From positions 124,001 through 188,000 of the forward strand of contig NZ_FNVR01000003.1 in NCBI RefSeq assembly GCF_900108085.1: 64,000 nucleotides of DNA. Direction: 5' to 3'. Position 1 is the stretch's first letter. Each line of letters begins with the position of its first letter. Both the position numbers and the translations under genes were made by a program. This document shows, one piece after another, positions 36,546 to 45,821 of the stretch. The DNA is from Algoriphagus boritolerans DSM 17298 = JCM 18970. GTDB taxonomy: Bacteria > Bacteroidota > Bacteroidia > Cytophagales > Cyclobacteriaceae. The notes under the pieces were generated by a model. It saw only the letters and a list, made by a program, of their open reading frames with translations, made no database searches and was not told the DNA's origin.

Positions 36546-37196
36546 TTAAATTGACTTGAGATTGGCAATGGTCTGTTGCGGATTTGTTGAGCTAAATACA
36601 AAACTTCCCGCCACCAAGATATCCGCACCTGAGGCAATGAGCTTTGGTGCATTGTTCAAGTTTACACCTCCATCAATTTCAATTTTGGCAGATGATCCCT
36701 TCTCCAAAATTAAATACCTGAGTCTTGAAACTTTAGAATAGGTATTTTCTATGAATTTCTGTCCACCAAAACCCGGATTGACCGACATCAGGCAAACCAC
36801 ATCAATATCAGCTATAATTTCCTCCAAAAGATTTACCGAAGTATGTGGATTTATCGCTATACCTGCTTTTGCTCCCAGGGAATGAATCGCTTGGACAGTT
36901 CTGTGCAAATGTGCACAGGCCTCATAGTGCACAGAAATAATTTCCGCCCCTGCCCTACGAAACGACTCCAAATAATTATCAGGATTGACAATCATTAAAT
37001 GAACATCAAGTGGTTTTTTTGCATGGGAATGAATCGCTTCCGTTACCGGAATTCCAAAAGAAATGTTCGGCACAAAAACCCCATCCATGATGTCCACGTG
37101 GATATAGTCTGCCTCCGAAGAATTCAACATTTCTACCTCCTTCTGGAGGTTGGCAAAATCTGCAGCAAGGATAGAGGGGGAAATTAAAATAGACAT
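36546..37196 (-). CDS. rpe: Ribulose-phosphate 3-epimerase
   Basis: TIM-barrel enzyme of 216 aa interconverting ribulose 5-phosphate and xylulose 5-phosphate in the pentose phosphate pathway. Visible are LSPSILAADFANL-like ISPSILAADF at the start, YIHVDIMDGVFVPNISFG (about 31-48) with the metal-binding residues, CLMSVNPGFGGQKFI, and KIEIDGGVN near 175. The C-terminal phosphate loop GADILVAGSFVF is complete. The length is usual and the gene looks intact. Confidence 0.95.
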   Translation of the reverse strand: MSILISPSILAADFANLQKEVEMLNSSEADYIHVDIMDGVFVPNISFGIPVTEAIHSHAKKPLDVHLMIVNPDNYLESFRRAGAEIISVHYEACAHLHRTVQAIHSLGAKAGIAINPHTSVNLLEEIIADIDVVCLMSVNPGFGGQKFIENTYSKVSRLRYLILEKGSSAKIEIDGGVNLNNAPKLIASGADILVAGSFVFSSTNPQQTIANLKSI

Positions 37197-37249
37197 AGCC
37201 AGTTTTTTGATTTATAAATAGGAGGACTATCCTCCAGAAGAGATTTCAG

Positions 37250-38905
37250 TTAGTAACGAATCAGTTTTATCTGCTTGAAATAAGCACCTTCTCGCATTCG
37301 AATCAGGTATAGCCCCGGTTTGATTCCGCTGAATTGAACCCGATAAGGGGTTTTGGAGTCCATTCGGGTCAATTCATTTTGAATCAAATATTTTCCCGTC
37401 ATATCAATCAACTCAAATGTACTGCTCAAACCGTCGCCAAAATGAATGGAAAGTTCGTCAGTTGCCAAGGGATTCGGAAAAACTTTCCATTCGACCTCTT
37501 CATCCCCTTCCACTGATAAAATTTCACCATACAGTGCTTCGTAGAAGTTTGGAATTCCATACCCCAGAAGGTTATCCGGATTTTCAAATTGAGTGGCACT
37601 TTGCAATAGTTTTTCGATCAATTCATCCTTGGTCCATTCAGGTTTGGCTTGCCATAAACCCGCTGCCAAAGCTGCAACTTGAGGAGCAGAAAAAGAAGTG
37701 CCACTGGACGAACCTGGAGTTCCATTGGAACGAATTAAAACCGGAGTGCCACCGAAGGCCACCAATTCTGGCTTCAGTCTTCCGTCACCGGTTGGCCCCT
37801 GAGAACTGAAGCCCGATCTAGTCAAATCAGCATTGACCGAACCGACCGACACTATTCCTTCTGCATCGGCAGGTGCTACTAAACTAGACGTTCCTCTCCC
37901 ACCATAGTTTCCGACACTGTTGACGATCAGGATTCCTTTTTGAGCGGCAATCGCAGCACCCTTGGTAATTGCAGCCGTCTTCCCATTCAAATCTTCAATA
38001 GTATAGTTCATGCTCGGATCATCAAAATCCCAATAACCAACCGAGCTGTTGATGATATCGACTCCAAGACTATCAGCAAATTCAGCCCCTCGCACCCAGT
38101 TGAATTCCTCTACACGGTATTCTGTGGCTACTTCCTCTGTGATCACCAGAATGTAATCTGAATCATAAGCTCCGGAGACTAGTTTTGCAGGTTCATTGGC
38201 AGCGATCAGCGATAGTACATTCGTCCCGTGCTGGTTGTCCATGAAAACCTCAGCATTCCATGGTCTGACAAAATCACGTTGACCTAGGATCTGATTGTTG
38301 GTAAACAAATGCGAAAACGCCGAGGCGGTATTAATTCCGGGAAATCCTGCATCAAATACCGCTACAGTAACCCCTTCGCCAGTAAAGCCCTCTTCATGCA
38401 TTTTGTCAATACCAATCAGTTGATTTTGAAAATCATAAGTGTTGTTAGCCAATGCCAGCTCCCGAGTATTCAATTTGGGACTCTCCAGGCTCTGAAAGAT
38501 ATTTTTTTCGGGTTGAATTCGGGCTCCCGGATAAGCCAAAAAGCCTATACCCACTAATTCAACTTTCTCTACAAAAGGCAAAGCTTCAATTGCTGAAATT
38601 CCTGCCCCATCTGCAACCAAAACCGCAGCATTTATCCATTTACTGGCGAAGAGTACATATTCTGCAATTCCCCCTACTTCATCCAGGTATTTTGCCGAAA
38701 CTGGTAGATCCAGACTGTCTGCCTGAATCCCTTCCCGATTTCTTCGCTGAATCGCCTTTTCCGTCAAAAATTCCTGTGGACTTTGAAGGGAAAAATCCGT
38801 CTGAGGCTTGAATTTGAAATACACTGCGTAGCGATCTTGGGCTTGAGCCTCCAATCCCAAAAACAGGGAGATCAAAAGTCCAACACCAAATTTAATCCTT
38901 CCCAT
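37250..38905 (-). CDS. Subtilisin-like (S8) protease with type IX sorting domain
   Basis: Exported peptidase of 551 aa with a signal peptide (about 1-22). The catalytic triad is visible: Asp185 in VAVFDAGF, His226 in DNQHGTNV and Ser404 in GTSFSAPQ, with an oxyanion Asn in NSVGNYGG. A C-terminal sorting domain of type A (about 470-551; VFPNPLATDELSI, ending PGLYLIRMREGAYFKQIKLIRY) marks it for type IX secretion. It overlaps the start of the lipoprotein gene upstream by 14 bp on the same strand, so the two are probably cotranscribed. Confidence 0.94.
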   Translation of the reverse strand: MGRIKFGVGLLISLFLGLEAQAQDRYAVYFKFKPQTDFSLQSPQEFLTEKAIQRRNREGIQADSLDLPVSAKYLDEVGGIAEYVLFASKWINAAVLVADGAGISAIEALPFVEKVELVGIGFLAYPGARIQPEKNIFQSLESPKLNTRELALANNTYDFQNQLIGIDKMHEEGFTGEGVTVAVFDAGFPGINTASAFSHLFTNNQILGQRDFVRPWNAEVFMDNQHGTNVLSLIAANEPAKLVSGAYDSDYILVITEEVATEYRVEEFNWVRGAEFADSLGVDIINSSVGYWDFDDPSMNYTIEDLNGKTAAITKGAAIAAQKGILIVNSVGNYGGRGTSSLVAPADAEGIVSVGSVNADLTRSGFSSQGPTGDGRLKPELVAFGGTPVLIRSNGTPGSSSGTSFSAPQVAALAAGLWQAKPEWTKDELIEKLLQSATQFENPDNLLGYGIPNFYEALYGEILSVEGDEEVEWKVFPNPLATDELSIHFGDGLSSTFELIDMTGKYLIQNELTRMDSKTPYRVQFSGIKPGLYLIRMREGAYFKQIKLIRY

Positions 38906-39581
38906 ACTCCACTAATTTCAAATGAGTTTTGCTGCCACCATCTATCAATTCCTGTCCTAAACAATCATTTCGGGAGCAATAGGTTATCACTTCATCGTAT
39001 TTTTCCAATAGCCCCACTCCTTTACCGAATATTTCGTATCGAATATCCCGTGTCGTAATCTTATCATCCAAATTTTCCTGATTGACACGAACTAATTCAA
39101 CTCCTTCAAAGCCGGAAATGACTCCAGGCTCTGCTTCAACCAGTTCGAAATCATCATTTCCTTCAGCCTGATATGCTTTTCCGTTCCAAATACGACCCAT
39201 GGTAGGAGGAAAAACCAAAGGAATAATCGGGGTGTTATTTACGGTCCTCAGCAGAGATCTGTCCCGAAATAACAAGGTGTACTCCAATTCAGTCACCCAG
39301 TTTTGGCGATTTGGGGACTTTGATCTCTGAACGATATAGGTCATTTCATTCTCAGCATTCAGGAACGATGTTCGCACCCTGTCACGATAGAAGAATTGAT
39401 CAGTTTCTGAATCATTTTCTCCAAAAAAAATTGTTTCGTCCACTTCATAAATCCAAAAATTACCGATCTCAAGAGGCTGATAATCTTGATCAACATCGAA
39501 ATTCGGAGTCTCCTTTTCCTGATCACAGGATACAAATAGCACCAAAAAAGCTAACAGATATAGGGGTAAAGGTTTAATCAT
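38892..39581 (-). CDS. Lipoprotein of unknown function
   Basis: Protein of 229 aa with a lipoprotein signal (lipobox LFVSC, Cys19) and a beta-rich mature part (YQPLEIGNFWIYEVDETIFF, ENEMTYIVQRSKS, GVISGFEGVELVRVNQEN). Two cysteines lie in YCSRNDCLGQ near the end. I do not recognise a family; the opening PLEIGNFWIYEVD is common to several Bacteroidota lipoproteins. It overlaps the downstream subtilase gene. Confidence 0.78.
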   Translation of the reverse strand: MIKPLPLYLLAFLVLFVSCDQEKETPNFDVDQDYQPLEIGNFWIYEVDETIFFGENDSETDQFFYRDRVRTSFLNAENEMTYIVQRSKSPNRQNWVTELEYTLLFRDRSLLRTVNNTPIIPLVFPPTMGRIWNGKAYQAEGNDDFELVEAEPGVISGFEGVELVRVNQENLDDKITTRDIRYEIFGKGVGLLEKYDEVITYCSRNDCLGQELIDGGSKTHLKLVEYGKD

Positions 39582-39712
39582 AACTCAATTTAAAAATTAA
39601 AAATACATGCAATTTTCGGCTAATGAGAAAAATGTGGATTTTTTTAGAACCCGCTCATTTCCTTTCCTGAGAAATTTGACCTGCTTACCTTAGCACTCTA
39701 TTCAACTGACGC

Positions 39713-40333
39713 ATGGCACTAAGTACTTTTGTAAAAATAAACAGCGTAACCAACCTCACCGACGCCAGATATGGAGCCGGAATGTATGTCGATTTACTAG
39801 GATTTGATTTGGATGATTCGTCCCAAAACTTCATGAGCCCGGAGCAGTTCAACGAAATCAGCGGATGGGTATCAGGAGTTGATTTTGTCGGTGAATTTTC
39901 ACACGAATTCCATCCGGCTATTAGTGAGATTTTAAAAAAATATCCGGCAATCTCCTGGATAGAATATGATCGAATCGAAGCGCTGGAAGCGCTGGTAGGG
40001 AAAGGATACGGATTGATTTATAAAATGAATCTGGAAGAAGTGAGACGGATAGAACCTGATGTCGCCAAGACGCTTAACCAATCAGGTATAATTTTTCATG
40101 TTGTATCAATTGATGAAAACCTATCCGGGGAGGATCTTGGAGTAATTAAGAAACTGGCAGAAGACTGTCGTGTAATCCTTGGTTTTGGCATTACCGTAGA
40201 AAATGTTCAGTCACTTGTGGAGGAAACGGGGATTTATGGTATTTCGCTCAGTGGTGGCAAAGAACTCAAGCCTGGGCTGAAAGATTTGGACAAACTTGCA
40301 GAAATCCTTGAAAAGCTGGAAATCGAAGAATAA
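39713..40333 (+). CDS. TrpF-like protein lacking the catalytic cysteine
   Basis: Protein of 206 aa resembling phosphoribosylanthranilate isomerase: VKINSVTNLTDARYGA in place of VKICGITNLEDA, then LLGFDLDDSSQNFMSPEQFNEI, and a C-terminal phosphate-loop-like ISLSGGKELKPGLKDLDKL. In TrpF the residue at position 10 is the catalytic Cys; here it is Asn, followed by Ser for Gly. The second catalytic Asp near residue 126 is not obvious either (IIFHVVSID). No other tryptophan gene is nearby. It probably keeps the fold and has another role. It is monocistronic with its own terminator. Confidence 0.75.
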   Translation: MALSTFVKINSVTNLTDARYGAGMYVDLLGFDLDDSSQNFMSPEQFNEISGWVSGVDFVGEFSHEFHPAISEILKKYPAISWIEYDRIEALEALVGKGYGLIYKMNLEEVRRIEPDVAKTLNQSGIIFHVVSIDENLSGEDLGVIKKLAEDCRVILGFGITVENVQSLVEETGIYGISLSGGKELKPGLKDLDKLAEILEKLEIEE

Positions 40334-40366
40334 ACAAAAACCCCGACTTAGCCGGGGTTTTTGTTT
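40332..40366. terminator. Bidirectional rho-independent terminator
   Basis: Stem AAACAAAAACCCCG paired with CGGGGTTTTTGTTT around a 7-nt loop. It lies between the convergent TrpF-like gene and the aldo/keto reductase gene and has an A/T tract on each side. Confidence 0.9.
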
Positions 40367-41318
40367 ATTGATCCCATAGATCACTTAATATATAAGGACT
40401 CTGCGGTCCTGTGAAAAAACTTCCATCGATGAATCGATGGCTGACTCCGATATTGGCAAGCAAGTCCAAATCTCCAGAATCCAGCGTAATCTCGGCAGAT
40501 TTGAAGTTTTCAATGATGCGATCCTGATTTACGGATTTAGGAATTACAGCAATGTCTCTTGAAATTGACCAGGCAATCAAAATTTGACCCACGCTTGCTC
40601 CATGTTTTTTTGCAATTTCCATTACCACGGAATTATCAAGTAGCCTGGGATCATTTTTGTGACGCTCAGCTCTGGAATCGGGGGAGCCAAGAGGAGAATA
40701 AGCTGTCATCAAAATTCCATGGGCAGTACAGAACTTAACCAGATTTTCCTGAGGCAAAAATGGATGCATTTCTACCTGATTCATTTCCGGTCCCTCTCCT
40801 CCCATGCTCAGAATCTCATTCAATTTTACTTGATTGAAGTTGGAAACACCAATATGCTTGGTCAATCCGGAGGCCTTTTGTTCCTGCATGGCTTCCCAAG
40901 TTTGGGTCAACGGCACATCCTGATAGGTGTAGAACTCCTCTCGATGCGTAGCAAATCCAACTCCCGGCTTAAATGCAATTGGCCAATGAACCAGGTAAAG
41001 ATCCAAATTGTCCAATCTCAAATCACTCAATGTTTTTTCAAGTGCTGGTTTGACATCCTCATGTCTGTGACTGTCATTCCAAAGTTTGGAAGTGATGAAA
41101 AGGTCTTTACGTTTCACCAATCCATCTGCCAAAGCATCGGCTATTCCCTGACCTACCTCGCGCTCATTTTGGTAGATTGCCGCGCAATCGATATGTCTGT
41201 AACCGGCTTTTATGGCCCAATAAACTGCCTGTCTAACCTCACCAGGTTTGCTTTTCCAGGTACCGAGGCCTAGAATGGGAAGTTTGTCTCCATTTCTAAA
41301 AATCAAATTTTTCATCAT
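40365..41318 (-). CDS. Aldo/keto reductase
   Basis: NADPH-dependent carbonyl reductase of 317 aa. The catalytic residues are in place: GYRHIDCAAIYQNE (Asp and Tyr), ITSKLWN (Lys) and LYLVHWPI (His). The nucleotide-binding end IPKSVNQDRIIENF is present. The first Met may be M2 (MKNLIFRNG), as the two methionines are adjacent. The aldehyde or ketone substrate is unknown. It converges with the TrpF-like gene. Confidence 0.92.
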   Translation of the reverse strand: MMKNLIFRNGDKLPILGLGTWKSKPGEVRQAVYWAIKAGYRHIDCAAIYQNEREVGQGIADALADGLVKRKDLFITSKLWNDSHRHEDVKPALEKTLSDLRLDNLDLYLVHWPIAFKPGVGFATHREEFYTYQDVPLTQTWEAMQEQKASGLTKHIGVSNFNQVKLNEILSMGGEGPEMNQVEMHPFLPQENLVKFCTAHGILMTAYSPLGSPDSRAERHKNDPRLLDNSVVMEIAKKHGASVGQILIAWSISRDIAVIPKSVNQDRIIENFKSAEITLDSGDLDLLANIGVSHRFIDGSFFTGPQSPYILSDLWDQ

Positions 41319-41376
41319 ACTCTAATTTCTCTATTTTTTTTGGGTTTTCACACTTGAACCGCTATCCTCTGACTGA

Positions 41377-42781
41377 TCAATAGGATTTTTTCTCCAGGTA
41401 TTTTTTAAATCGATTCATTACCCAAAGGTGCAACTTCGCTTGGGTATTTATATATACGATCCAAGGTAATCTTGGGACGAATTCATGAATGGCAGAAATG
41501 ATGTATCGGCTGTCTAAAACTTCTCTGAACTCCAGCCAACCATAATCGAATCGCTTGACTAGCCAACCGCCCGAGATGTAAAATAGTTGCCTTTCAAAAT
41601 CACTTCGGTCAGGAATCATGGTAAGCTGCAACATGGGTTTCTTTCCCCAGAGGAGATAGAATCCAAGATCCCCATTCTTGCCGACCTTTCCGTTGATCAA
41701 AAATCTAAAAAAAGTTGGCAGCCAAATATTGTAGCGATTTGCCACCCAAAGTGCGGAATGACGATTTTTGTTTGGCATTCGCTGTATGGATCTTACCGTA
41801 TTTTTCACGCCTTTGGTTTTGAAAAAAGAAGGCATCAAAGGATAATCAGTTTCAGTCAAAGCCACTTCACAAGCTTTTTCAAAAGATTGATAATCGATCT
41901 CTTTTTCTTTAAAAGCAAGTTCGGGAGAAACTGTCAGCGTGTGCTTCAGACTTTCTACCAGTGGTGAAACCAGCTGAGGGGGACTGTCACCAAAAATACC
42001 AACCCAGAGTTTGGAAAGTCCAAGAGAAAAGACCGGAACGGAGAAAACAAGCCGTTTTTTACCCATCGCCCTGGCAGTCCGTTCGAGCATATTCCGATAC
42101 GACATGACTTCAGGATTCCCTATCAATCGCCTTTCCGTAGACATTCGGGTTTCCGATACAGCAATCCATAATGGTCAGCGTATCTTTTAATGAAATGGGT
42201 TGAGTCAACGATTCTGTCCACTTGGGGCACATGAGCACAGGAAGTCTGCGGACCAGATTTTTGATCATATCAAAACTGGAGCCTCCGGGACCTACGATGA
42301 TCGAGGCTCTCAAAGCGGTAAGCTTAGCCTTCCTCGATCCCAACGTTTTCTCCACTTCGAGTCGGCTTTTCAGGTGTCTGGAAAGCTTTTCTTCCGGTTC
42401 ATCAGGCAATAATCCTCCCAGGTAAATAATCTGCTTCACCTCGTTGATTTCTGCCGCGCGGCTGAAATTATCCGCCAGCAACAAATCGGTGTCTTCAAAA
42501 CTTCCTTGATTGAGCCTTGTGGAAGCATTCATCGAGTGAACCAAATAAATAGCCACATCCACCCCCTTCAGGGCTTCTACAGTAGAGGTGATGGAGTAAA
42601 GCTCGACTTGTCGCCATTCCACCTCCGGATAGGGATTCTGATCGACTTTCTGTCTGCTGAGGGCTACAAAGTTGAACTTGTGTCGATATTCCTTGATCAA
42701 CCAGCGACCAATATATCCTCCTGCCCCGGCAATAGCCACGGTGAGTTTTTGATCTTCGTATTTAATTTTTGAATAGGGCAT
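41377..42781 (-). pseudogene. SDR - DUF2867 protein broken by a frameshift
   Basis: Two overlapping frames form one gene. The N-terminal part starts MPYSKIKYEDQ at 42781 (an ATG at 42817 is less likely) and has the Rossmann motif GAGGYIG (19-25) and an NmrA-like domain to IGNPNVYGKAID. The next codons run into a stop at 42110. The C-terminal part, GNPEVMSYRNML onward to 41377, is a DUF2867-type domain in another frame. At the join the DNA reads GATAGGGAAT where a continuous frame needs two more bases, so a 2-bp loss (or one extra base) near 42118-42124 breaks the gene. Sequencing error is possible. Intact relatives are about 480 aa. Confidence 0.75.
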
Positions 42782-42840
42782 AAAAAATAGGGCTGAGTGT
42801 AAGATAACACAATCCACCCTACTCTGTTTATCTCCAACCC

Positions 42841-44214
42841 CTATTTTAAAGCAAAGGCTCTCGCCAAAATCGTGGTGTAATACTTCGTGATCATATTAGG
42901 GACTTCCCAAGCCGGCATATTACCATTTTGATAATATTCCAAAAACCGCTCCGTCACCTGTGCAAAATGCGCCTCATGCCCGTTGTGATACGAATCGGGA
43001 ACCAGCACCTGATATTCACCTGAGGGCATTAGCTGAAGATCAATTCCCGGATATTTCTTCTGAAGCGTTTCCTTTACGGCCTTTTCCAAAGTCGAAGGGT
43101 CAGCTCCAATCAATTTTACATACAAGGCTGGTCTATAGTTTTCCTCTTTTCCTTGACGAATAATCAGGTTGGCCTTGGTGCCACGCATCAAACTGTAATG
43201 CGTATCGGCGCTTCCTTCAGGAGCTTGAAAATTCCAGATCACACTGACTTTGGCGTGCTTTCCTTTTAGGGTATAATTCATCTCTCCGTTGGAAAAAACC
43301 TCCAGGACATCCCCTTTGAGGGATTTTTGAAGAAAATCCGGGAATTCAGTCTTCCCGGTCACATTTTGAAATTCCTCCAAAGTCATAGTCGTAGCCCATC
43401 TTCTTGCAGAAAGCATCTGAACATCAGTGGTGTCTAAAATCACCTCCGGAAATGCCTCCCATTGGATCAAATCCACCAAATGCGTGGTCACATCAACGAT
43501 ACCATCCCCTTCCTTTTCCACATCAAAGAACCAGTCCGGACGGATCAAAGGAACGCCGGAAACGTATTTGAAGAAATGGTGAACCGACTCTTTGGTGATC
43601 GCGGGATTTTCGGGAGTACCGTCTTCGAGTTCACCAAAAACGTCCGAAATCATCGAAAGCTCCCGCTGAAGGAGAGTCGTGATTTCAAATCTTTCTGTCA
43701 TAATATCGTAAAGAAGTAACTCTTTTTCTTCTGCGATTTGAAAAGCCTTTTTGAGCTTTTGGAACCCTTCAGGATTGATTACTAAAGGCTTGTCAGCATA
43801 GACGTGGATTCCATTTTCTACTGCCGCAAGGATGTAATCGATCTTTTGGTCATTCTTTCCGGCTACCATCATCACATTTCCGGGTTTCTGGGCAATCATC
43901 TTTTCGAGATAATCCGCACCCGTATAAACTTCCAAATTCCATGCAGTGGGATTTTCAGCCCTTTGATTATAACTCGCGATCCGATTGAGATGATCTTTCA
44001 ATTCCGGACCTTCCGGAGCAAAAATATGAATGGTCGAATCCACGACTGGGTACATGGACTTATGAATCAATCCGGCATGAAAATGCCCCGGATCAAGCGT
44101 CATGATCCTTACTTTTGAATCTGATTCAGGAATTTCGGTCTTCATTTCTGACTTGGAACAGGAAACGAGAAAAAGGGCCAAAATGGCCCCCTTAAGCATT
44201 TTTGAAAATTTCAT
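42841..44214 (-). CDS. Gfo/Idh/MocA-like lipoprotein (PF16490-type)
   Basis: Exported 457-aa protein with a lipoprotein signal (Cys20 in LFLVSC). It has the overall two-domain layout of Gfo/Idh/MocA oxidoreductases, with the ADKPL strand of the EKP motif (VYADKPLVINPE) and a C-terminal domain of the 'putative oxidoreductase' type (TERFEITTLLQREL, FFDVEKEGDGIVDVTTHLVD). The usual GxGxxG dinucleotide motif is missing: the first strand reads RIMTLDPGHFHAGL. It may therefore bind no NAD or hold it in another way. It lies downstream of a second, Tat-exported member of the superfamily. Confidence 0.8.
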   Translation of the reverse strand: MKFSKMLKGAILALFLVSCSKSEMKTEIPESDSKVRIMTLDPGHFHAGLIHKSMYPVVDSTIHIFAPEGPELKDHLNRIASYNQRAENPTAWNLEVYTGADYLEKMIAQKPGNVMMVAGKNDQKIDYILAAVENGIHVYADKPLVINPEGFQKLKKAFQIAEEKELLLYDIMTERFEITTLLQRELSMISDVFGELEDGTPENPAITKESVHHFFKYVSGVPLIRPDWFFDVEKEGDGIVDVTTHLVDLIQWEAFPEVILDTTDVQMLSARRWATTMTLEEFQNVTGKTEFPDFLQKSLKGDVLEVFSNGEMNYTLKGKHAKVSVIWNFQAPEGSADTHYSLMRGTKANLIIRQGKEENYRPALYVKLIGADPSTLEKAVKETLQKKYPGIDLQLMPSGEYQVLVPDSYHNGHEAHFAQVTERFLEYYQNGNMPAWEVPNMITKYYTTILARAFALK

Positions 44215-44420
44215 TTTAGATTATTTTAACCAAAGAGGGAAACAGAGAATTAGGTTTTTTAGAATACAACCAATTTTGGAACTTCAATACTGAATAGCCA
44301 CAGAGAGATTTTTGAGAACACAGCACTTCAAAGCTTCGCTGTTGTGGACGATACAACTTACCACTCACTGTTCACTTCTTGCTTATAGCCTCCTACACCG
44401 GACACCCGACATCCGTCACA
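44215..44420. other. Intergenic gap with decayed CACAGAG-type repeat
   Basis: A 206-bp gap with no gene. It contains ACCAAAGAGGGAAACAGAG and GCCACAGAGAG, then a Thr/Ser-codon-like run of CACTCACTGTTCACTTC. It resembles the short dispersed sequence found in many Bacteroidota genomes that is also present, in better copies, at 47806 and 48617-48896. Confidence 0.4.
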
Positions 44421-45791
44421 TTAAACTTTCACATAATCTGTTCCCCAAGGCGCACGCTGTGGTCTGCTTAAATAAGAATTAGCCTCGGCATCATTGATAA
44501 ATTCTTCCTTGACAGGGTCCCAAGCCAATTTTCTGCCCAACTTCATGGCAATATGGCTAACCAAGCAAACGGAACAAGATCGGTGGCCAATTTCGATTGG
44601 AGAAAGAAGTTCGCTCTTTCCTTGAATTGCTTCCAGCCAATTCCCGTGATGTTCGGTACTCCGGGTCAGTCTAATTTCATTTTCCCCAATAACAGACTGA
44701 AGAATCGTTGGATCAGAAGCATCCAAAGCTTTGGAACTTTTCCCCGCTACGACAGGATCCGAAGATGAAGCGACGTAATTTCCTCTGGAAACCCAAATCC
44801 AACCTTCGGTGCCTTCATATCGGATCCCGTTTGGATAGCCTCCGGATGTGAACATCATGATGCCGTTATCATATTCTGCTTTCACCATGAAGTCGCCGTG
44901 AACATTCCAGAAACCCGCACGTGGAAATTCGGCTACTGCCTCGATGTACCTAGGGCCGGTCAGTTCGGTGTCCATTCCCCAAGCTGCCGAATCAAAGTGA
45001 TGCTGTCCCCAGCCTGTAATCATACCTGCTCCGTAATTCTCATGCCTCAACCATCCTGGTCTGCTGTAGTCATTCTGCGGGTGAACTCCAATCTCGGTGT
45101 ACGGTATTTCAGGAGTAGAACCCAGCCACATGTCAAAATTTAAGTTGGAAGGTATCGGCATAGCAGGCGCATCGGGACCGGCTGGATCGCCCGGAAGACC
45201 AATACGTACCGTATGAAGCTTCCCTATTCGACCATTTCGAACCAATTCCGCAGCGATGCGAAATTGCTCACTGGAGCGCTGCTGGGTCCCAAGCTGTAGG
45301 ACTACTCCAGTCTTTTTTACCACGTTTACCAATTGACGGCCTTCTCTAATCGTAAGGGAAGTGGGTTTTTGCACATAGATGTGCTTTCCTGCCAGAGCTG
45401 CTTCCATTGCCGGCTGAGAGTGCCAATGATCCGGAGTGGAAATAATTACAGCGTCGATATCTTTATTGAGCAGCATCTCGCGATAATCTCCATACTGCTT
45501 CACATCCATGTATTTCTCCCCTAGCTTAGTGGTGTAATACTCCTCCACCAGCTTCTTACCATCTGCCATCCGCTTACTGTCTACATCCGATACGGCTACG
45601 ATTCGAGCGATATCATGTCTCCAGGTACCCGGTAAGTCATGGTCGCGTGCGATTCTACCACATCCGATCTGTCCGATGTTGATCTTATTGCTTGGTGCAT
45701 TTTTTCCAAAAACCGATGCAGGCACAATCGTTGGGAATCCGAAAGCAGCTGTTGCTAGTGCTGACTTTTTCATAAAATCTCTTCTTTCCAT
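44421..45791 (-). CDS. Tat-exported Gfo/Idh/MocA oxidoreductase
   Basis: Protein of 456 aa with a twin-arginine signal (ERRDFMKKSALATAAFG, Arg3-Arg4). The Rossmann motif is GQIGCGRIARDHD (GxGxxA form), and the EKP-type strand is VQKPTSLTI. The catalytic-side segment WGQHHFDSAAW is a GxxHxxD-like motif of this superfamily. The Tat signal implies that the folded enzyme with bound NAD is moved to the periplasm. It probably acts on a sugar or cyclitol hydroxyl, often at C3, but the substrate is not determined. It is flanked by related sugar genes. Confidence 0.9.
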   Translation of the reverse strand: MERRDFMKKSALATAAFGFPTIVPASVFGKNAPSNKINIGQIGCGRIARDHDLPGTWRHDIARIVAVSDVDSKRMADGKKLVEEYYTTKLGEKYMDVKQYGDYREMLLNKDIDAVIISTPDHWHSQPAMEAALAGKHIYVQKPTSLTIREGRQLVNVVKKTGVVLQLGTQQRSSEQFRIAAELVRNGRIGKLHTVRIGLPGDPAGPDAPAMPIPSNLNFDMWLGSTPEIPYTEIGVHPQNDYSRPGWLRHENYGAGMITGWGQHHFDSAAWGMDTELTGPRYIEAVAEFPRAGFWNVHGDFMVKAEYDNGIMMFTSGGYPNGIRYEGTEGWIWVSRGNYVASSSDPVVAGKSSKALDASDPTILQSVIGENEIRLTRSTEHHGNWLEAIQGKSELLSPIEIGHRSCSVCLVSHIAMKLGRKLAWDPVKEEFINDAEANSYLSRPQRAPWGTDYVKV

Positions 45792-45821
45792 AATTTTATA
45801 ATCCGGTTAAATCGGGTTCAA

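Noticed and set aside
39713-40333. Calling this gene trpF outright
   Set aside because: The catalytic Cys is Asn and no trp operon surrounds it, so only a TrpF-like fold is claimed.
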